From NCBI RefSeq assembly GCF_024360925.2, contig NZ_CP113517.1, positions 3,948,001-4,012,000 on the forward strand: 64,000 nucleotides of DNA. Reading direction: 5' to 3'. This document shows positions 45,948 to 54,801 of this stretch, in pieces. The stretch is from Methylomonas rapida (GTDB taxonomy: Bacteria; Pseudomonadota; Gammaproteobacteria; Methylococcales; Methylomonadaceae). A program made the position numbers and the translations under genes. The notes under the pieces were generated by a model. That model was not told where the DNA came from. It saw only the letters and a program-made list of their open reading frames with translations, and ran no database searches. Numbering within the stretch: the first letter of the stretch is position 1; the number at the start of each line of letters is the position of its first letter.

Positions 45948-46970
45948 ATGTCGAAAACCTATAATGTTGCAGTAGTCGGCGCTACCGGTGCGGTCGGCGA
46001 AACCATGATTGCCATCCTGGAAGAACGCAACTTTCCAGTCGGTAACGTCTATGCCCTGGCCAGCGAGCGCTCGGCCGGCAAACGCATTCCGTTCAAGGGC
46101 GGTTCATTGGTCGTCGAAGACCTTGCCACTTTTGATTTTTCCAAGGTGCAGATCGGCCTGTTCTCGCCCGGCGCTTCGGTCTCGGCCGAATACGCGCCGA
46201 AAGCCGCGGCAGCCGGTTGCGTGGTGATCGACAACACCTCGCAGTTCCGTTATGACGACGACATTCCACTGGTCGTACCGGAAGTCAATCCGGAAAAAGT
46301 GGCCGATTATAAAAATCGTGGCATCATCGCCAATCCGAATTGCTCGACGATACAGATGCTGGTGGCGCTGAAACCGATTTACGACGCAGTCGGCATCAGC
46401 CGCATCAACGTCGCCACGTATCAAGCCGTATCGGGCACCGGCAAGGAAGCGATAGAGGAACTGGCGACGCAAACCGCCAACCTGCTGAACGCCAAACCCA
46501 TCAAACCTAGCGTCTATCCAAAGCAGATTGCCTTCAACGTGTTGCCGCAGATCGATGTATTCATGGACAACGGTTACACCAAGGAAGAAATGAAAATGGT
46601 CTGGGAAACCCGCAAAATCATGGGCGACGACAGCATTCAAGTCAATCCGACCGCCGTGCGGGTGCCCGTGTTTTACGGACATTCCGAAGCGGTACATATT
46701 GAAACCAAGGAAAAGATTTCGGTAGAACGCGTGCGCGAGCTATTGAGCAAAGCACCCGGCGTCACGTTGCTCGATGAGCGCGTGAACGGCGGTTATCCGA
46801 CAGCCGTCACCGAGTCATCAGGCCACGATGACGTCTATGTCGGCCGGATTCGCGAGGATATTTCTCATCCCAATGGAATCGACCTGTGGGTGGTAGGCGA
46901 CAATGTCAGAAAAGGTGCGGCACTTAACAGTGTGCAGATAGCCGAGGTGCTGGTAAAAAATTACATCTAG
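45948..46970 (+). CDS. asd: aspartate-semialdehyde dehydrogenase
   Basis: NADP-dependent enzyme making aspartate semialdehyde for lysine, methionine, threonine and cell wall; 340 residues. The Rossmann start is VAVVGATGAVGETMIAILEE; the catalytic Cys is in NPNCSTIQMLVALKP (about residue 131). VPVFYGHSEAVHIE is the substrate region. Length and motifs fit the shorter type of the family, not the E. coli type. It is coupled to leuB. Confidence 0.96.
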   Translation: MSKTYNVAVVGATGAVGETMIAILEERNFPVGNVYALASERSAGKRIPFKGGSLVVEDLATFDFSKVQIGLFSPGASVSAEYAPKAAAAGCVVIDNTSQFRYDDDIPLVVPEVNPEKVADYKNRGIIANPNCSTIQMLVALKPIYDAVGISRINVATYQAVSGTGKEAIEELATQTANLLNAKPIKPSVYPKQIAFNVLPQIDVFMDNGYTKEEMKMVWETRKIMGDDSIQVNPTAVRVPVFYGHSEAVHIETKEKISVERVRELLSKAPGVTLLDERVNGGYPTAVTESSGHDDVYVGRIREDISHPNGIDLWVVGDNVRKGAALNSVQIAEVLVKNYI

Positions 46971-47041
46971 TCTAAGATTAGCAAGCGACTTAAATGCGTC
47001 TGTCAGATAGTGCCGAGGTAATCCCAGTGAAGGAAAAGAAT

Positions 47042-49819
47042 GTGAAACATTTAACTAAAACGTTAGCGGTTGTATCGTTGCTCGCACCGATGACCGCGCA
47101 GCCGTTAGGGATCGGCGATATCCAGTTGCATTCTGCCCTGAACGAAAAACTTAACGCCGAAATCCGCTTGCACTTGGCTCCTGGCGAAAACCCTTCCGAT
47201 GTCACCGTTCGACTGGCCCCGCCGGAAAAATTCGATAAAGCGGGCGTGCCGTGGAATTACTTTCTATCGAAAATCAAGTTCCAGACGGTAGAGCAATCCA
47301 ATGGAAATCTGGTGATCAAAGTCACCTCCCGCGAACCGCTCACCGAACCGTTTTTGGACTTTTTGCTGGAAGTAAACTGGCCACAGGGCACTCAATTCCG
47401 CGAGTTTACCGTGCTGCTGGACCCGCCTGCCGACTACCGTCCGCCGGTAATTCCAAGCGCCACAACTCCCGCGTATCCCAGCTATCAAGTTGACCCCCTA
47501 GACGATTACCAGCCGCCGGTTCGCAAAGCTCGCACCGTCAAAAAACGTGCTGCGCGTGCGCCCGCTGTATCCAATATCACGCCGCAAACGCCAACCAGCG
47601 GCGAATATGGCCCGACGCAGAAATCCGACACACTATGGCGTATCGCCGAACAGTTGGGTAGCGAACGCGGTGTACCAACCCGGCAAATGCTGACAGCGCT
47701 TTATCAAGCCAATCCCAATGCCTTCAACCGAAACGACATGGATGCGCTGAAGGCCGGCGTCGTGCTGAAAATCCCGGAAACCGATGCCATTTTGCAATCC
47801 GGCAAGGCCCGCCCTGAACAAAAGGTGGCACGCAAGGAGCCAGTACCTGCGCCCAAACCCGTTGTCAGCGAAACCAAACAGCTGGAACTGGTAGCCCCCA
47901 CCGACGGCAAAGTACCTGACACGGCACAACTGGCCGAACAAACCAGACCGGGCGCCGAAACTGGCACCCCCGGAAGCACTGGCGCAAGTCCCGATAGCGA
48001 AGCCGCCACGGGTAAAGATATAGCACTGCAAGATCGCATCGATAGACTGGAACAGCAGCTCAACATGATGCAGCAGTTGCTGGCATTGAAGGATCAACAG
48101 CTGGCCGCCCTGCAAAGCAAGGATACTACAGCCGCTCAACAAGCCGCGGAAACCGCCAAAACCTTGCAAGCTCAGCAACCGCCGGCTCAAGCCCCTGTTG
48201 AGCAAGCACCGGCCACTCCCGAGACGCAAGCCACTACTGTACCGGCACCAGCCCCAACGCCCGCGCAACCTACTCCCCCGGCTCCCGCACCGGAGATCAA
48301 ACCAGCGCCGGTACCCCAGCCCCCGAAACCCGCACCGGCCGCCCCCGTCGCAGCCGAAGAAAGCTTATTTTCATCGCCCGCGTATTACCTCACCTTTGGC
48401 GGTCTCGGTACTGGCATACTCGGCGCGCTGGGTTGGCTATGGTGGCGCAAACGCAAAATAGAAAGCCAAACCAACACCGAAAGCATGTTTGCTAGCGCCA
48501 GCCAGATCAGGCTGCCGGATTCCGACAGTAGCCTGTCGGTCCCCGTACTGGACATGACCAGCCCGGGTTCTTACGATGTCGGCACGGTAGGCGAAAGTTC
48601 GTTCATCAGTGACTTTACGCCCAGCGATTTCGAAGCTTTCGATACCGATCAAAGCGAAGTCGATCCTTTGTCCGAGGCCGATGTCTACCTGGCTTACGGT
48701 CGCTATCAGCAGGCCGAAGACCTGATCCGGCATGCGATTCGCGAGCAACCGAAAAAGGACGAATACAAATTAAAATTGCTGGAGATTTTCTACGCCAACG
48801 AAAACAAGGAAGGTTTTGCCGCGTATGCGCAAGAACTGGCCGACGCCGGCAAATCCGCGGACAAATCATTCTGGACCAAAGTCTCCGACATGGCCAAGGA
48901 AATCGTTCCGAATTCGCCGTTGTTTGGAGGCGCGCCTACTCCGGATAATCAAGCATCCACTGATGCCCCGGATACCGATTTGAAAATCGATCTGGAAAGT
49001 CCGGCCACTAAAAAACCCTCAATACTCGATAGTGACGACCGGTTCGACTTCAACGAAGCCAGTGATTCGGAAGATGATCTGGTCGATCTGGAAGCGCCGA
49101 CATTGCCCGATCTGGAATTGATGAAAGAGGTCGATGCCGAACTTGCCGATTTTCAGTTGAATCAGGAGCAGACCGAAGCAGACGACAACAGCCTGGATTT
49201 CGATCTAAGCTCGTTCTCGGAAAAAAAACCAACCACTTCACAGACTGACGCGGAAGAGTCCGTTGTCGACATCGAATCAATCGACTTCGATTTGAGCGGT
49301 TTTGCTAACGAACCGGCGGAAAAACCGGAGCCCGCAGCCGAAACACCTGGCGACACGCTGGAAACCTTCGACTTTAATTTCGATTTCGATGCGGAGAGCT
49401 CCGCCGAAAACAAGGATTCTGCAACTCGCGATATCGGCACGCCCGCCGCCCAGGAAGAGTTCGACCTGGCCAGCCTGGAAAGCTTCGATTTCCCTGAGTT
49501 GGGTTCGCTGACCACAGAAGCAAAGCCTGCCTCGAGTACACCCGAGTTAGGCAGTACCTCGCTGGAGACTCCGGACGAATTTGATTTCAATTTCGATTTC
49601 AACGCCCCAACCAGCGAAAGTGACGACGACAGCATCGATCTTGGCGAGGTTTCCGACTTGACCGACATGGACGAGTTCGAAACCAAGATCGATCTGGCCA
49701 AAGCCTATATCGACATGGGCGATGCGGAGGCCGCCAAAAACATTGCCTCGGAAGTTCTGGAAAAGGGTAATCAGGCACAAAAACAAGCCGCCCAGGCCAT
49801 TCTGGACGAATTGCAATGA
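47042..49819 (+). CDS. fimV: FimV-like peptidoglycan-binding protein
   Basis: Inner-membrane protein of about 925 residues linking type IV pilus assembly and polar signalling to the cell wall. I favour the GTG at 47042 (AAGGAAAAG just upstream) over an ATG at 46994. The signal is KHLTKTLAVVSLLAPMTAQP; then the FimV N-terminal domain (IQLHSALNEKLNAEIRLHLA), a LysM-like domain (SDTLWRIAEQLG to GVVLKIPE), a coiled coil (LQDRIDRLEQQLNMMQQLLA), a Pro-rich stretch, one membrane helix (YYLTFGGLGTGILGALGWLW), a long acidic cytoplasmic region and the C-terminal TPR-like domain (IDLAKAYIDMGDAEAAKNIA). The asd-fimV order is as in Pseudomonas and fits the pilSR genes in this window. Confidence 0.92.
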   Translation: MKHLTKTLAVVSLLAPMTAQPLGIGDIQLHSALNEKLNAEIRLHLAPGENPSDVTVRLAPPEKFDKAGVPWNYFLSKIKFQTVEQSNGNLVIKVTSREPLTEPFLDFLLEVNWPQGTQFREFTVLLDPPADYRPPVIPSATTPAYPSYQVDPLDDYQPPVRKARTVKKRAARAPAVSNITPQTPTSGEYGPTQKSDTLWRIAEQLGSERGVPTRQMLTALYQANPNAFNRNDMDALKAGVVLKIPETDAILQSGKARPEQKVARKEPVPAPKPVVSETKQLELVAPTDGKVPDTAQLAEQTRPGAETGTPGSTGASPDSEAATGKDIALQDRIDRLEQQLNMMQQLLALKDQQLAALQSKDTTAAQQAAETAKTLQAQQPPAQAPVEQAPATPETQATTVPAPAPTPAQPTPPAPAPEIKPAPVPQPPKPAPAAPVAAEESLFSSPAYYLTFGGLGTGILGALGWLWWRKRKIESQTNTESMFASASQIRLPDSDSSLSVPVLDMTSPGSYDVGTVGESSFISDFTPSDFEAFDTDQSEVDPLSEADVYLAYGRYQQAEDLIRHAIREQPKKDEYKLKLLEIFYANENKEGFAAYAQELADAGKSADKSFWTKVSDMAKEIVPNSPLFGGAPTPDNQASTDAPDTDLKIDLESPATKKPSILDSDDRFDFNEASDSEDDLVDLEAPTLPDLELMKEVDAELADFQLNQEQTEADDNSLDFDLSSFSEKKPTTSQTDAEESVVDIESIDFDLSGFANEPAEKPEPAAETPGDTLETFDFNFDFDAESSAENKDSATRDIGTPAAQEEFDLASLESFDFPELGSLTTEAKPASSTPELGSTSLETPDEFDFNFDFNAPTSESDDDSIDLGEVSDLTDMDEFETKIDLAKAYIDMGDAEAAKNIASEVLEKGNQAQKQAAQAILDELQ

Positions 49820-49844
49820 TTCGCCGCTGCTCAGAGGCATCCAT

Positions 49845-49875
49845 AAAGAACAGTCTTTCGAGTCTGTTCTTTTCC
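49845..49875 (+). terminator. terminator after fimV
   Basis: AAAGAACAG (49845-49853) pairs with CTGTTCTTT (49864-49872) around a 10-base loop, followed by a short T-rich tail, 25 bp after the fimV stop. Confidence 0.6.
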
Positions 49876-49915
49876 GCTACCCTGTTTTCTCCCCCGTAGC
49901 GCCGCTAGGTACAGG

Positions 49916-50792
49916 CTATTTCACCAGCAACTCGATCCAATGCAATACCGGAACGGTGGATTTTTCCTGTAAATACAAACAGCAGCCGATATTTGCACTG
50001 GCGATCAACGCCGGATTGCAAGGCACTTAATTTGTCATCGCGCAAACGGCCCGCCAATCGCGGCTGCAACATCGAATAGCTGCCGACGGAACCGCAACAT
50101 AGAATGCGCATCGGCCACCGGTGGCCAGGGTAAACCCCAAGCGCGTCAACAGCATTTCCACGATCCCACTGAGCCTTAAACCATGTTGTAACGTACAAGG
50201 TACGTGAAAGGCGATTCGCCTTGGTTTTATGCGCAATCCCGACACATCCTCGGCTTGCAAAATCTCGGCGAGGTCTTTCACCAAGCCGAGCAAGCCTTCC
50301 GATCCTATCGCCAATGCCAGCAAATCATAGCCCGGCGCATCCAGTCCGCCCGAGTCCAAGATCAAGATCAAAAGCTCGCCATCCATCGTCACCAGTTTGA
50401 TTTGCCATACATTGTGCACGGTCAGGCCATATTTCAAGCAGTGGACGCCGCCGGCATTTTCAGCGACATTGCCACCTATGCTACAGGCGATTTGCGAGGA
50501 TGGATCGGCGCGTAATACAAACCGTGAGCCTTGGCGGCTTCGGAAATCGCCACGTTGCGTACGCCGGGCTGCACTGTCGTGCTACCGTTTACAGGATCGA
50601 CCGCGAGTATTTTGTTCATCTTGCTCAAGCCCCGCACGATGCCATCGGCAACCGGCAAGGCAGCGCCGGCACCTGTCGATAGGCGGACAAGGCATCGCAT
50701 TCGTATGCACCTAGGCTTTCAGGGTCGCTAATCACGTTATCGACGCCCAGCAAAGACCGACAATGCTTAACAAACGCATTCGGCAACGCCAT
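49916..50792 (-). pseudogene. remnant of glcD fused by deletion to glcF (glycolate oxidase)
   Basis: On the minus strand a GlcD start is visible at 50792 (MALPNAFVKHCRSLLGVDNV, then SDPESLGAYECDALSAYRQV). Further GlcD pieces lie in other frames: ALPVADGIVRGLSKMNKILA, VQPGVRNVAISEAAKAHGLY and KYGLTVHNVWQIKLVTMDGE. After LLALAIGSEGLLG the frame jumps straight to GlcF sequence (VKDLAEILQ, IAFHVPCTLQHG, CCGSVGSYSMLQPRLAGRLR) and ends with NIGCCLYLQEKSTVPVLHWI and ELLVK at 49916. A normal glcD-E-F locus is over 3.5 kb; here 0.9 kb with a large internal deletion and several frameshifts remain, so it is not functional. Confidence 0.85.
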
Positions 50793-50962
50793 ATACTCTC
50801 CCGATAAAAAGCGAAATTTTGCCCGATCATGCGAGAAGCTTAGCCCAGGCACAAGCCTGGTGCCACCGAGCCTAGTAGACGCCATGACCGAATTAAGTTA
50901 GTTTTAAGCGAGCCTGCGCAAAATCCGCCGCAACTGAAACATTTTCCAGATTAGGAGTCGAT

Positions 50963-51337
50963 ATGTTCAGAATCGCAAAAATCATCATCGTTAGCGTGCT
51001 GTTTTCATCGCCGGCATTGGCCGATCACCGCCACTGGCACGATCATCACGGCCATGGGCATCATCGCCATCACCATCATCATGGCCATTACCCTCGTTAT
51101 CGTGAAGAGATCGTTTACGTTCCTGGCCGTATCGTCGAGTACGTCCCCGCGCCGCGTTATTATGCTCCACCGCCTCCACCGCCAGTAAGCTACTATCGTT
51201 ACGACCAACGTTCGCCGCAGGGGTTGGTGGGCGGCATGGTCGGCAGCGTCATGGGTTATGAAATGGGTCGGGGCGATCCGCTGGCCGCCGGAATCGGGGC
51301 CGCCGCCGGTGCCTGGCTAGGCAACGGCATGTACTAA
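50963..51337 (+). CDS. exported His-rich glycine-zipper protein
   Basis: Small secreted protein of 124 residues. A signal peptide (MFRIAKIIIVSVLFSSPALA) is followed by an extreme His run (HRHWHDHHGHGHHRHHHHHG) that should bind metal ions such as nickel, copper or zinc. A Pro/Tyr-rich linker with PPPPPP follows, then a glycine-zipper segment (GLVGGMVGSVMGYEMGRGDP, then GIGAAAGAWLGNGMY) like that of the 17-kDa surface antigen family, which inserts in the outer membrane. AGGAG precedes the ATG. The metal-binding role is inferred from composition. Confidence 0.78.
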   Translation: MFRIAKIIIVSVLFSSPALADHRHWHDHHGHGHHRHHHHHGHYPRYREEIVYVPGRIVEYVPAPRYYAPPPPPPVSYYRYDQRSPQGLVGGMVGSVMGYEMGRGDPLAAGIGAAAGAWLGNGMY

Positions 51338-51474
51338 ATCCAGTGCAATGAGGGTATGATGCAGCAGACATGCCATCGCGTTACCGCGAATGAACGCTTC
51401 ATGTCAGCCATCGACTCAGCCCTAATCATCACCCGCAGTCGACTGTAAGATAATTTATTTTTCCCGGAGGATTC

Positions 51475-51813
51475 ATGAAATCTTTGCTGAAAACCTTGCT
51501 CGTCATTGCAACCTTGAGCTTCACGGCAACCGGTATCGCCGAACAAGCTCATCATCCCAAACCCATAGATGCAGGAAAGAGCGACAAAGCCATGGCCCAC
51601 GACATGGAAGGCATGGACCCTGCCAAAATGTCCGAGCATCTGAAACAAAAGCAGGAGCACATGCTGATGATGCACGATCTGTCCAATAAGATCCTGGCCG
51701 AAACCGATCCCGCCAAACAACAAGCCCTGAAAGACCAACAACTGGAAATCATGAAAGCGCATCATATGAAAATGATGTCGATGCATCATGGCAAAGGCAT
51801 GATGCACGAATAA
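51475..51813 (+). CDS. exported Met/His-rich small protein
   Basis: Protein of 112 residues with a signal peptide (MKSLLKTLLVIATLSFTATG) and a mature part in which Met and His make up a large share (HDMEGMDPAKMSEHLKQKQE, AHHMKMMSMHHGKGMMHE). Such spacing is typical of periplasmic copper-binding proteins; helix-rich segments suggest a small helical bundle. GGAGG lies 8 bases before the ATG. It is followed by a very strong terminator and is probably a single-gene unit. No specific family is recognised. Confidence 0.75.
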   Translation: MKSLLKTLLVIATLSFTATGIAEQAHHPKPIDAGKSDKAMAHDMEGMDPAKMSEHLKQKQEHMLMMHDLSNKILAETDPAKQQALKDQQLEIMKAHHMKMMSMHHGKGMMHE

Positions 51814-51887
51814 ACCGTTGCCGATTGCTGCTTTAACCGGATTACCGGCGTCATCCAGGATGACGCGGTTATGGTAAGTGCGTAATC

Positions 51888-51926
51888 GCTGCGGCCTTGT
51901 TTTTTCGAACAAGGCCGCAGCTTTTA
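51888..51926 (+). terminator. strong intrinsic terminator
   Basis: GCTGCGGCCTTGTT and AACAAGGCCGCAGC form a perfect 14-bp stem with a short loop, followed by TTTTATT. It ends the Met/His-rich gene; its tail overlaps the stop codon of the convergent kinase gene, so it may serve both directions. Confidence 0.92.
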
Positions 51927-52835
51927 TTGCCCAGCTGGCACGATCAAGCCATCGATTTCATGCATCAGCTTGTTAAAACCAAGCTCGGCATGGTTCATCA
52001 TCGGTTCGACAAGCACTTGACTCGGCTCTTCAATGAATTGTTCTTGTAACGCTTTCATTAAAGCCGATAGCTGCGCGGCCCCGATCGCACTCAAGGCACC
52101 ACTGAGTGCATGCGCCTGCTGTGCGGCGGCTTGATAATCCCCGGCGGCATAGGCCGACTTGATCATCGATATCGTGTCGGCGTGTTGCTGCCTAAGAGTC
52201 CGCAATAATCTGCAATATAGGCCAGCATCACCCGAGACGCCATTCCTGGCCAGGTTGCGATCCACACCGGCAAGCGCGGGAAAATCACCTGCAACACCTC
52301 TTTTTTCTGGCGTCAAACCCAACTCACGCAAAGAGCGCGGCTTGGTCCAGTGCCCAAGCTTTTCCAGTAGCTGATCCCAGTGAATCGGTTTGCCGATATG
52401 ATCGTTCATTCCACTCGCCAGACAGCGTTGCTTTTCTTCGGCCATCACGTTCGCAGTCATCGCAATGATGGGTAGATCGGCAAAGCGAGGATTTTTGCGG
52501 ATGGTTTCGGTAGCAATAAACCCGTCCATGACCGGCATCAAGCAATCCATCAGCACGGTGGCATATTCATGTTTTGCCACCAATTCCAGGGCTTCCGCGC
52601 CGTTGCAAGCCAAATCCACGATTAAACCATGATTGCGCAAGACTTCCTGAACCAGCTCCTGATTGACCGGGTTGTCTTCGACCACCAACAGATGCACGCC
52701 TTCCAAATCGCTCCAGTGATACGCGGGCGCTTCCGCCGGAAGCGCCTTGGCGAGTCTTCCGTTACTTGCAAGTCCCAGTTTGATCGTAAAGGAAAAGCGA
52801 CTGCCAAGGCCCACACGGCTTTCAATACTGATGCG
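51924..52835 (-). pseudogene. receiver and Hpt part of a hybrid kinase, cut off by a frameshift
   Basis: This frame begins in mid-domain ([20 protein letters not shown], the end of a kinase ATPase domain). It continues into a receiver domain (LLVVEDNPVNQELVQEVLRN, phospho-acceptor Asp in VLMDCLMPVMDG, Lys in IGKPIHWDQL) and a C-terminal Hpt domain with the His in AQQAHALSGALSAIGAAQLS. It is the natural continuation of the kinase at 52822-54252 and is separated from it only by one extra G in a run of eight (52836-52843). As written it has no translation start of its own. Confidence 0.85.
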
Positions 52836-54252
52836 CCCCCCCCATCGCCTCGACCAACTCCTTACAGATGGTCAGGCCCAATCCCGTGCCGCCATATTGC
52901 CGCGTGGTCGAGTCATCCGCTTGGGTAAACGGCTCGAACAATCGCTCCTGTTGTTCTTCACTGATACCGATGCCAGTATCGATCACGTTAAAACGCAAAG
53001 TCACGTCCTCGGCGCCAATAGTTAGCGGCTTGATTTGAACGGTAATCGTGCCCGCTTCAGTAAATTTGATGGCATTGCTGATCAGATTGAGCAAAACCTG
53101 ACCTAAACGCAGCTGATCACCCACCAGTAGTGGAATATTCGGATCGACGGCAAACCGCAAGTCCACCGGCTTGTCGTTTAACAGGGGCGTTGTGACGTCC
53201 GCCAGATACTTGATAACCGTATCTAGCCGAAAGCTCTTCAGTTCCAGGCTAATCTTGCCGGATTCGAGCTTAGAGTAATCCAGAATATCGTTGATAATGC
53301 CCAATAACCATTTGGCCGCGTCATTGGCCTTGATGATGTAACTACGTTGTTTTGCCGATAATTCGGTTTGCAGCACCAAATGCAACATGCCTAAAATCGC
53401 ATTCATCGGCGTGCGGATTTCATGACTCATATTGGCCAGGAATGCGCTTTTGATTCTCAAGGCGGCACTCAACTCTTCCGTACGTTGCCTGACCTTGTTC
53501 TCGAGCTCCGAATTCAATTGCAGAATTTCCGCCTCCCTGCTGCGAACCTGTTGCATCAGAAAGTTAAAGGCTTCGGACAGCCGGCTGATCTCGTCGTTTT
53601 GTCGCTTCGGATAGGAGAATAATTCGTCCCTCCCTGGTTGGCGCGCGATTCGTCGCGCATGGGTTTCGAGCCGCTGGATCGACGACATCACGAATTGCCT
53701 CAATAATAACGACAACACGAAGCTGCAGATCACCGCAACCAATACAGCCGCGATAATAAACACCATTTCCAAACGCTGAAGTTCCCGATATTCATCGAGA
53801 TGAAAGGCGCCTTTCAATAGGCCTAGATTTTGCTGATTGTGTGAGATGGAAATGTTGAAATAAAGCTTGTTACCGCGCCAGATATATTCCTGCCCGGCAG
53901 CCATTAACGGCGACTCGCTGGCGATATTCACAGGGTCGTAATTCGTCATGATCTCGCCGTTGGCATTTTCCAGCCGCACATAGGCAATACGGGAATCCTG
54001 CAGGAGTTTGCTCAATTGCTCTTCTGCTCCGGCCTTGTCGTTAAAGACCAGCGGCAATGTCGTATATTGACCGACCAGTTTGACAAGCAGCAAATTGTTG
54101 CGAATAAAACTCTGCCGATGCTGCTGGTCGTTATGCCAATATAAAAAGCCAGCGATAGAGACCACCGTAATGATTACGACGGTCATGATCACGCCCAATA
54201 TTTTTGTCTTTAGCGGCTGAAACAGCAGCCATTGCGTTAATTTATTCAACAA
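52822..54252 (-). CDS. sensor histidine kinase, 5' part of a frameshifted hybrid kinase
   Basis: Membrane kinase of 476 residues as read. It has a membrane helix near residues 19-38, a periplasmic sensor region (about 40-165), a second helix near 165-190, HAMP, a coiled coil, HisKA with the His in [20 protein letters not shown], and an ATPase domain with [24 protein letters not shown] and [20 protein letters not shown]. After MGG the frame is lost at the G8 run and ends AHQY. The core needed for autophosphorylation is almost complete; receiver and Hpt are out of frame. The start overlaps the yfiR-like gene by 11 bp. Confidence 0.85.
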   Translation of the reverse strand: MLNKLTQWLLFQPLKTKILGVIMTVVIITVVSIAGFLYWHNDQQHRQSFIRNNLLLVKLVGQYTTLPLVFNDKAGAEEQLSKLLQDSRIAYVRLENANGEIMTNYDPVNIASESPLMAAGQEYIWRGNKLYFNISISHNQQNLGLLKGAFHLDEYRELQRLEMVFIIAAVLVAVICSFVLSLLLRQFVMSSIQRLETHARRIARQPGRDELFSYPKRQNDEISRLSEAFNFLMQQVRSREAEILQLNSELENKVRQRTEELSAALRIKSAFLANMSHEIRTPMNAILGMLHLVLQTELSAKQRSYIIKANDAAKWLLGIINDILDYSKLESGKISLELKSFRLDTVIKYLADVTTPLLNDKPVDLRFAVDPNIPLLVGDQLRLGQVLLNLISNAIKFTEAGTITVQIKPLTIGAEDVTLRFNVIDTGIGISEEQQERLFEPFTQADDSTTRQYGGTGLGLTICKELVEAMGGAHQY

Positions 54253-54772
54253 TTCTAGCCGCCCCTAGCAAATGATAACTAGCCTTCAGATTATTCTTAC
54301 TTAACGCCGCGCGGTTGACCTCCAAACGCAGACGATTATCTTCCACAAAGAAATCCACGTGAGCGCCCCGGCTTACATCATCCCTTTTCTCGGTAATGAT
54401 CAGGACAGGTTGAGAGGCTATTGTTTGCAGAATATCTTCTAGCCTTGCATTTTCCCCTACCCCTAAATATAAGATATGGCACTCGGAAAAAGACTTGAAG
54501 TTCTTTGCCGTAAACAGCTTGATTGGATTATTGTCTGTGTCGCTGCTTGCATAATAGGTTTCCAGAGCCGGCAACAACGACGTATTTGCATACACGCATA
54601 AGTTCATGGGACCTTGATTCGAGTCCGGCCATTGGATAAAGCCCGCGATTTTCTCTATCACGGACGCGCGGATCAGTTCACTGTTTGCCACGGCTTCGGC
54701 ATTAACAACCGATGGCAAAGTGAACCCTGTTGCTAAAACCAATAGAATGACTATCCGGAATATGGCCATCAA
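54242..54772 (-). CDS. YfiR/DUF4154 family periplasmic protein
   Basis: Exported protein of 176 residues with signal peptide ([20 protein letters not shown]) and the YfiR pattern: [50 protein letters not shown] and [11 protein letters not shown]. In Pseudomonas, YfiR is a periplasmic repressor of the membrane cyclase YfiN. Versions beside a sensor kinase and a TonB receptor, as here, probably pass a periplasmic signal to the kinase. It lies between those two genes on one strand. Confidence 0.87.
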   Translation of the reverse strand: MMAIFRIVILLVLATGFTLPSVVNAEAVANSELIRASVIEKIAGFIQWPDSNQGPMNLCVYANTSLLPALETYYASSDTDNNPIKLFTAKNFKSFSECHILYLGVGENARLEDILQTIASQPVLIITEKRDDVSRGAHVDFFVEDNRLRLEVNRAALSKNNLKASYHLLGAARIVE

Positions 54773-54801
54773 TGTCTGTTTGAAATAAGCATCGCAGAAT
54801 G

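Noticed and set aside
50204..50714. Plus-strand frames across the 50.2-50.7 kb region as genes
   Set aside because: They are antisense to recognisable GlcD/GlcF fragments on the minus strand.
51054..51101. CAT/CAC-rich run as a microsatellite or CRISPR-like repeat
   Set aside because: It encodes the His-rich segment of a secreted protein and has no spacer structure. No CRISPR array was seen anywhere in the window.
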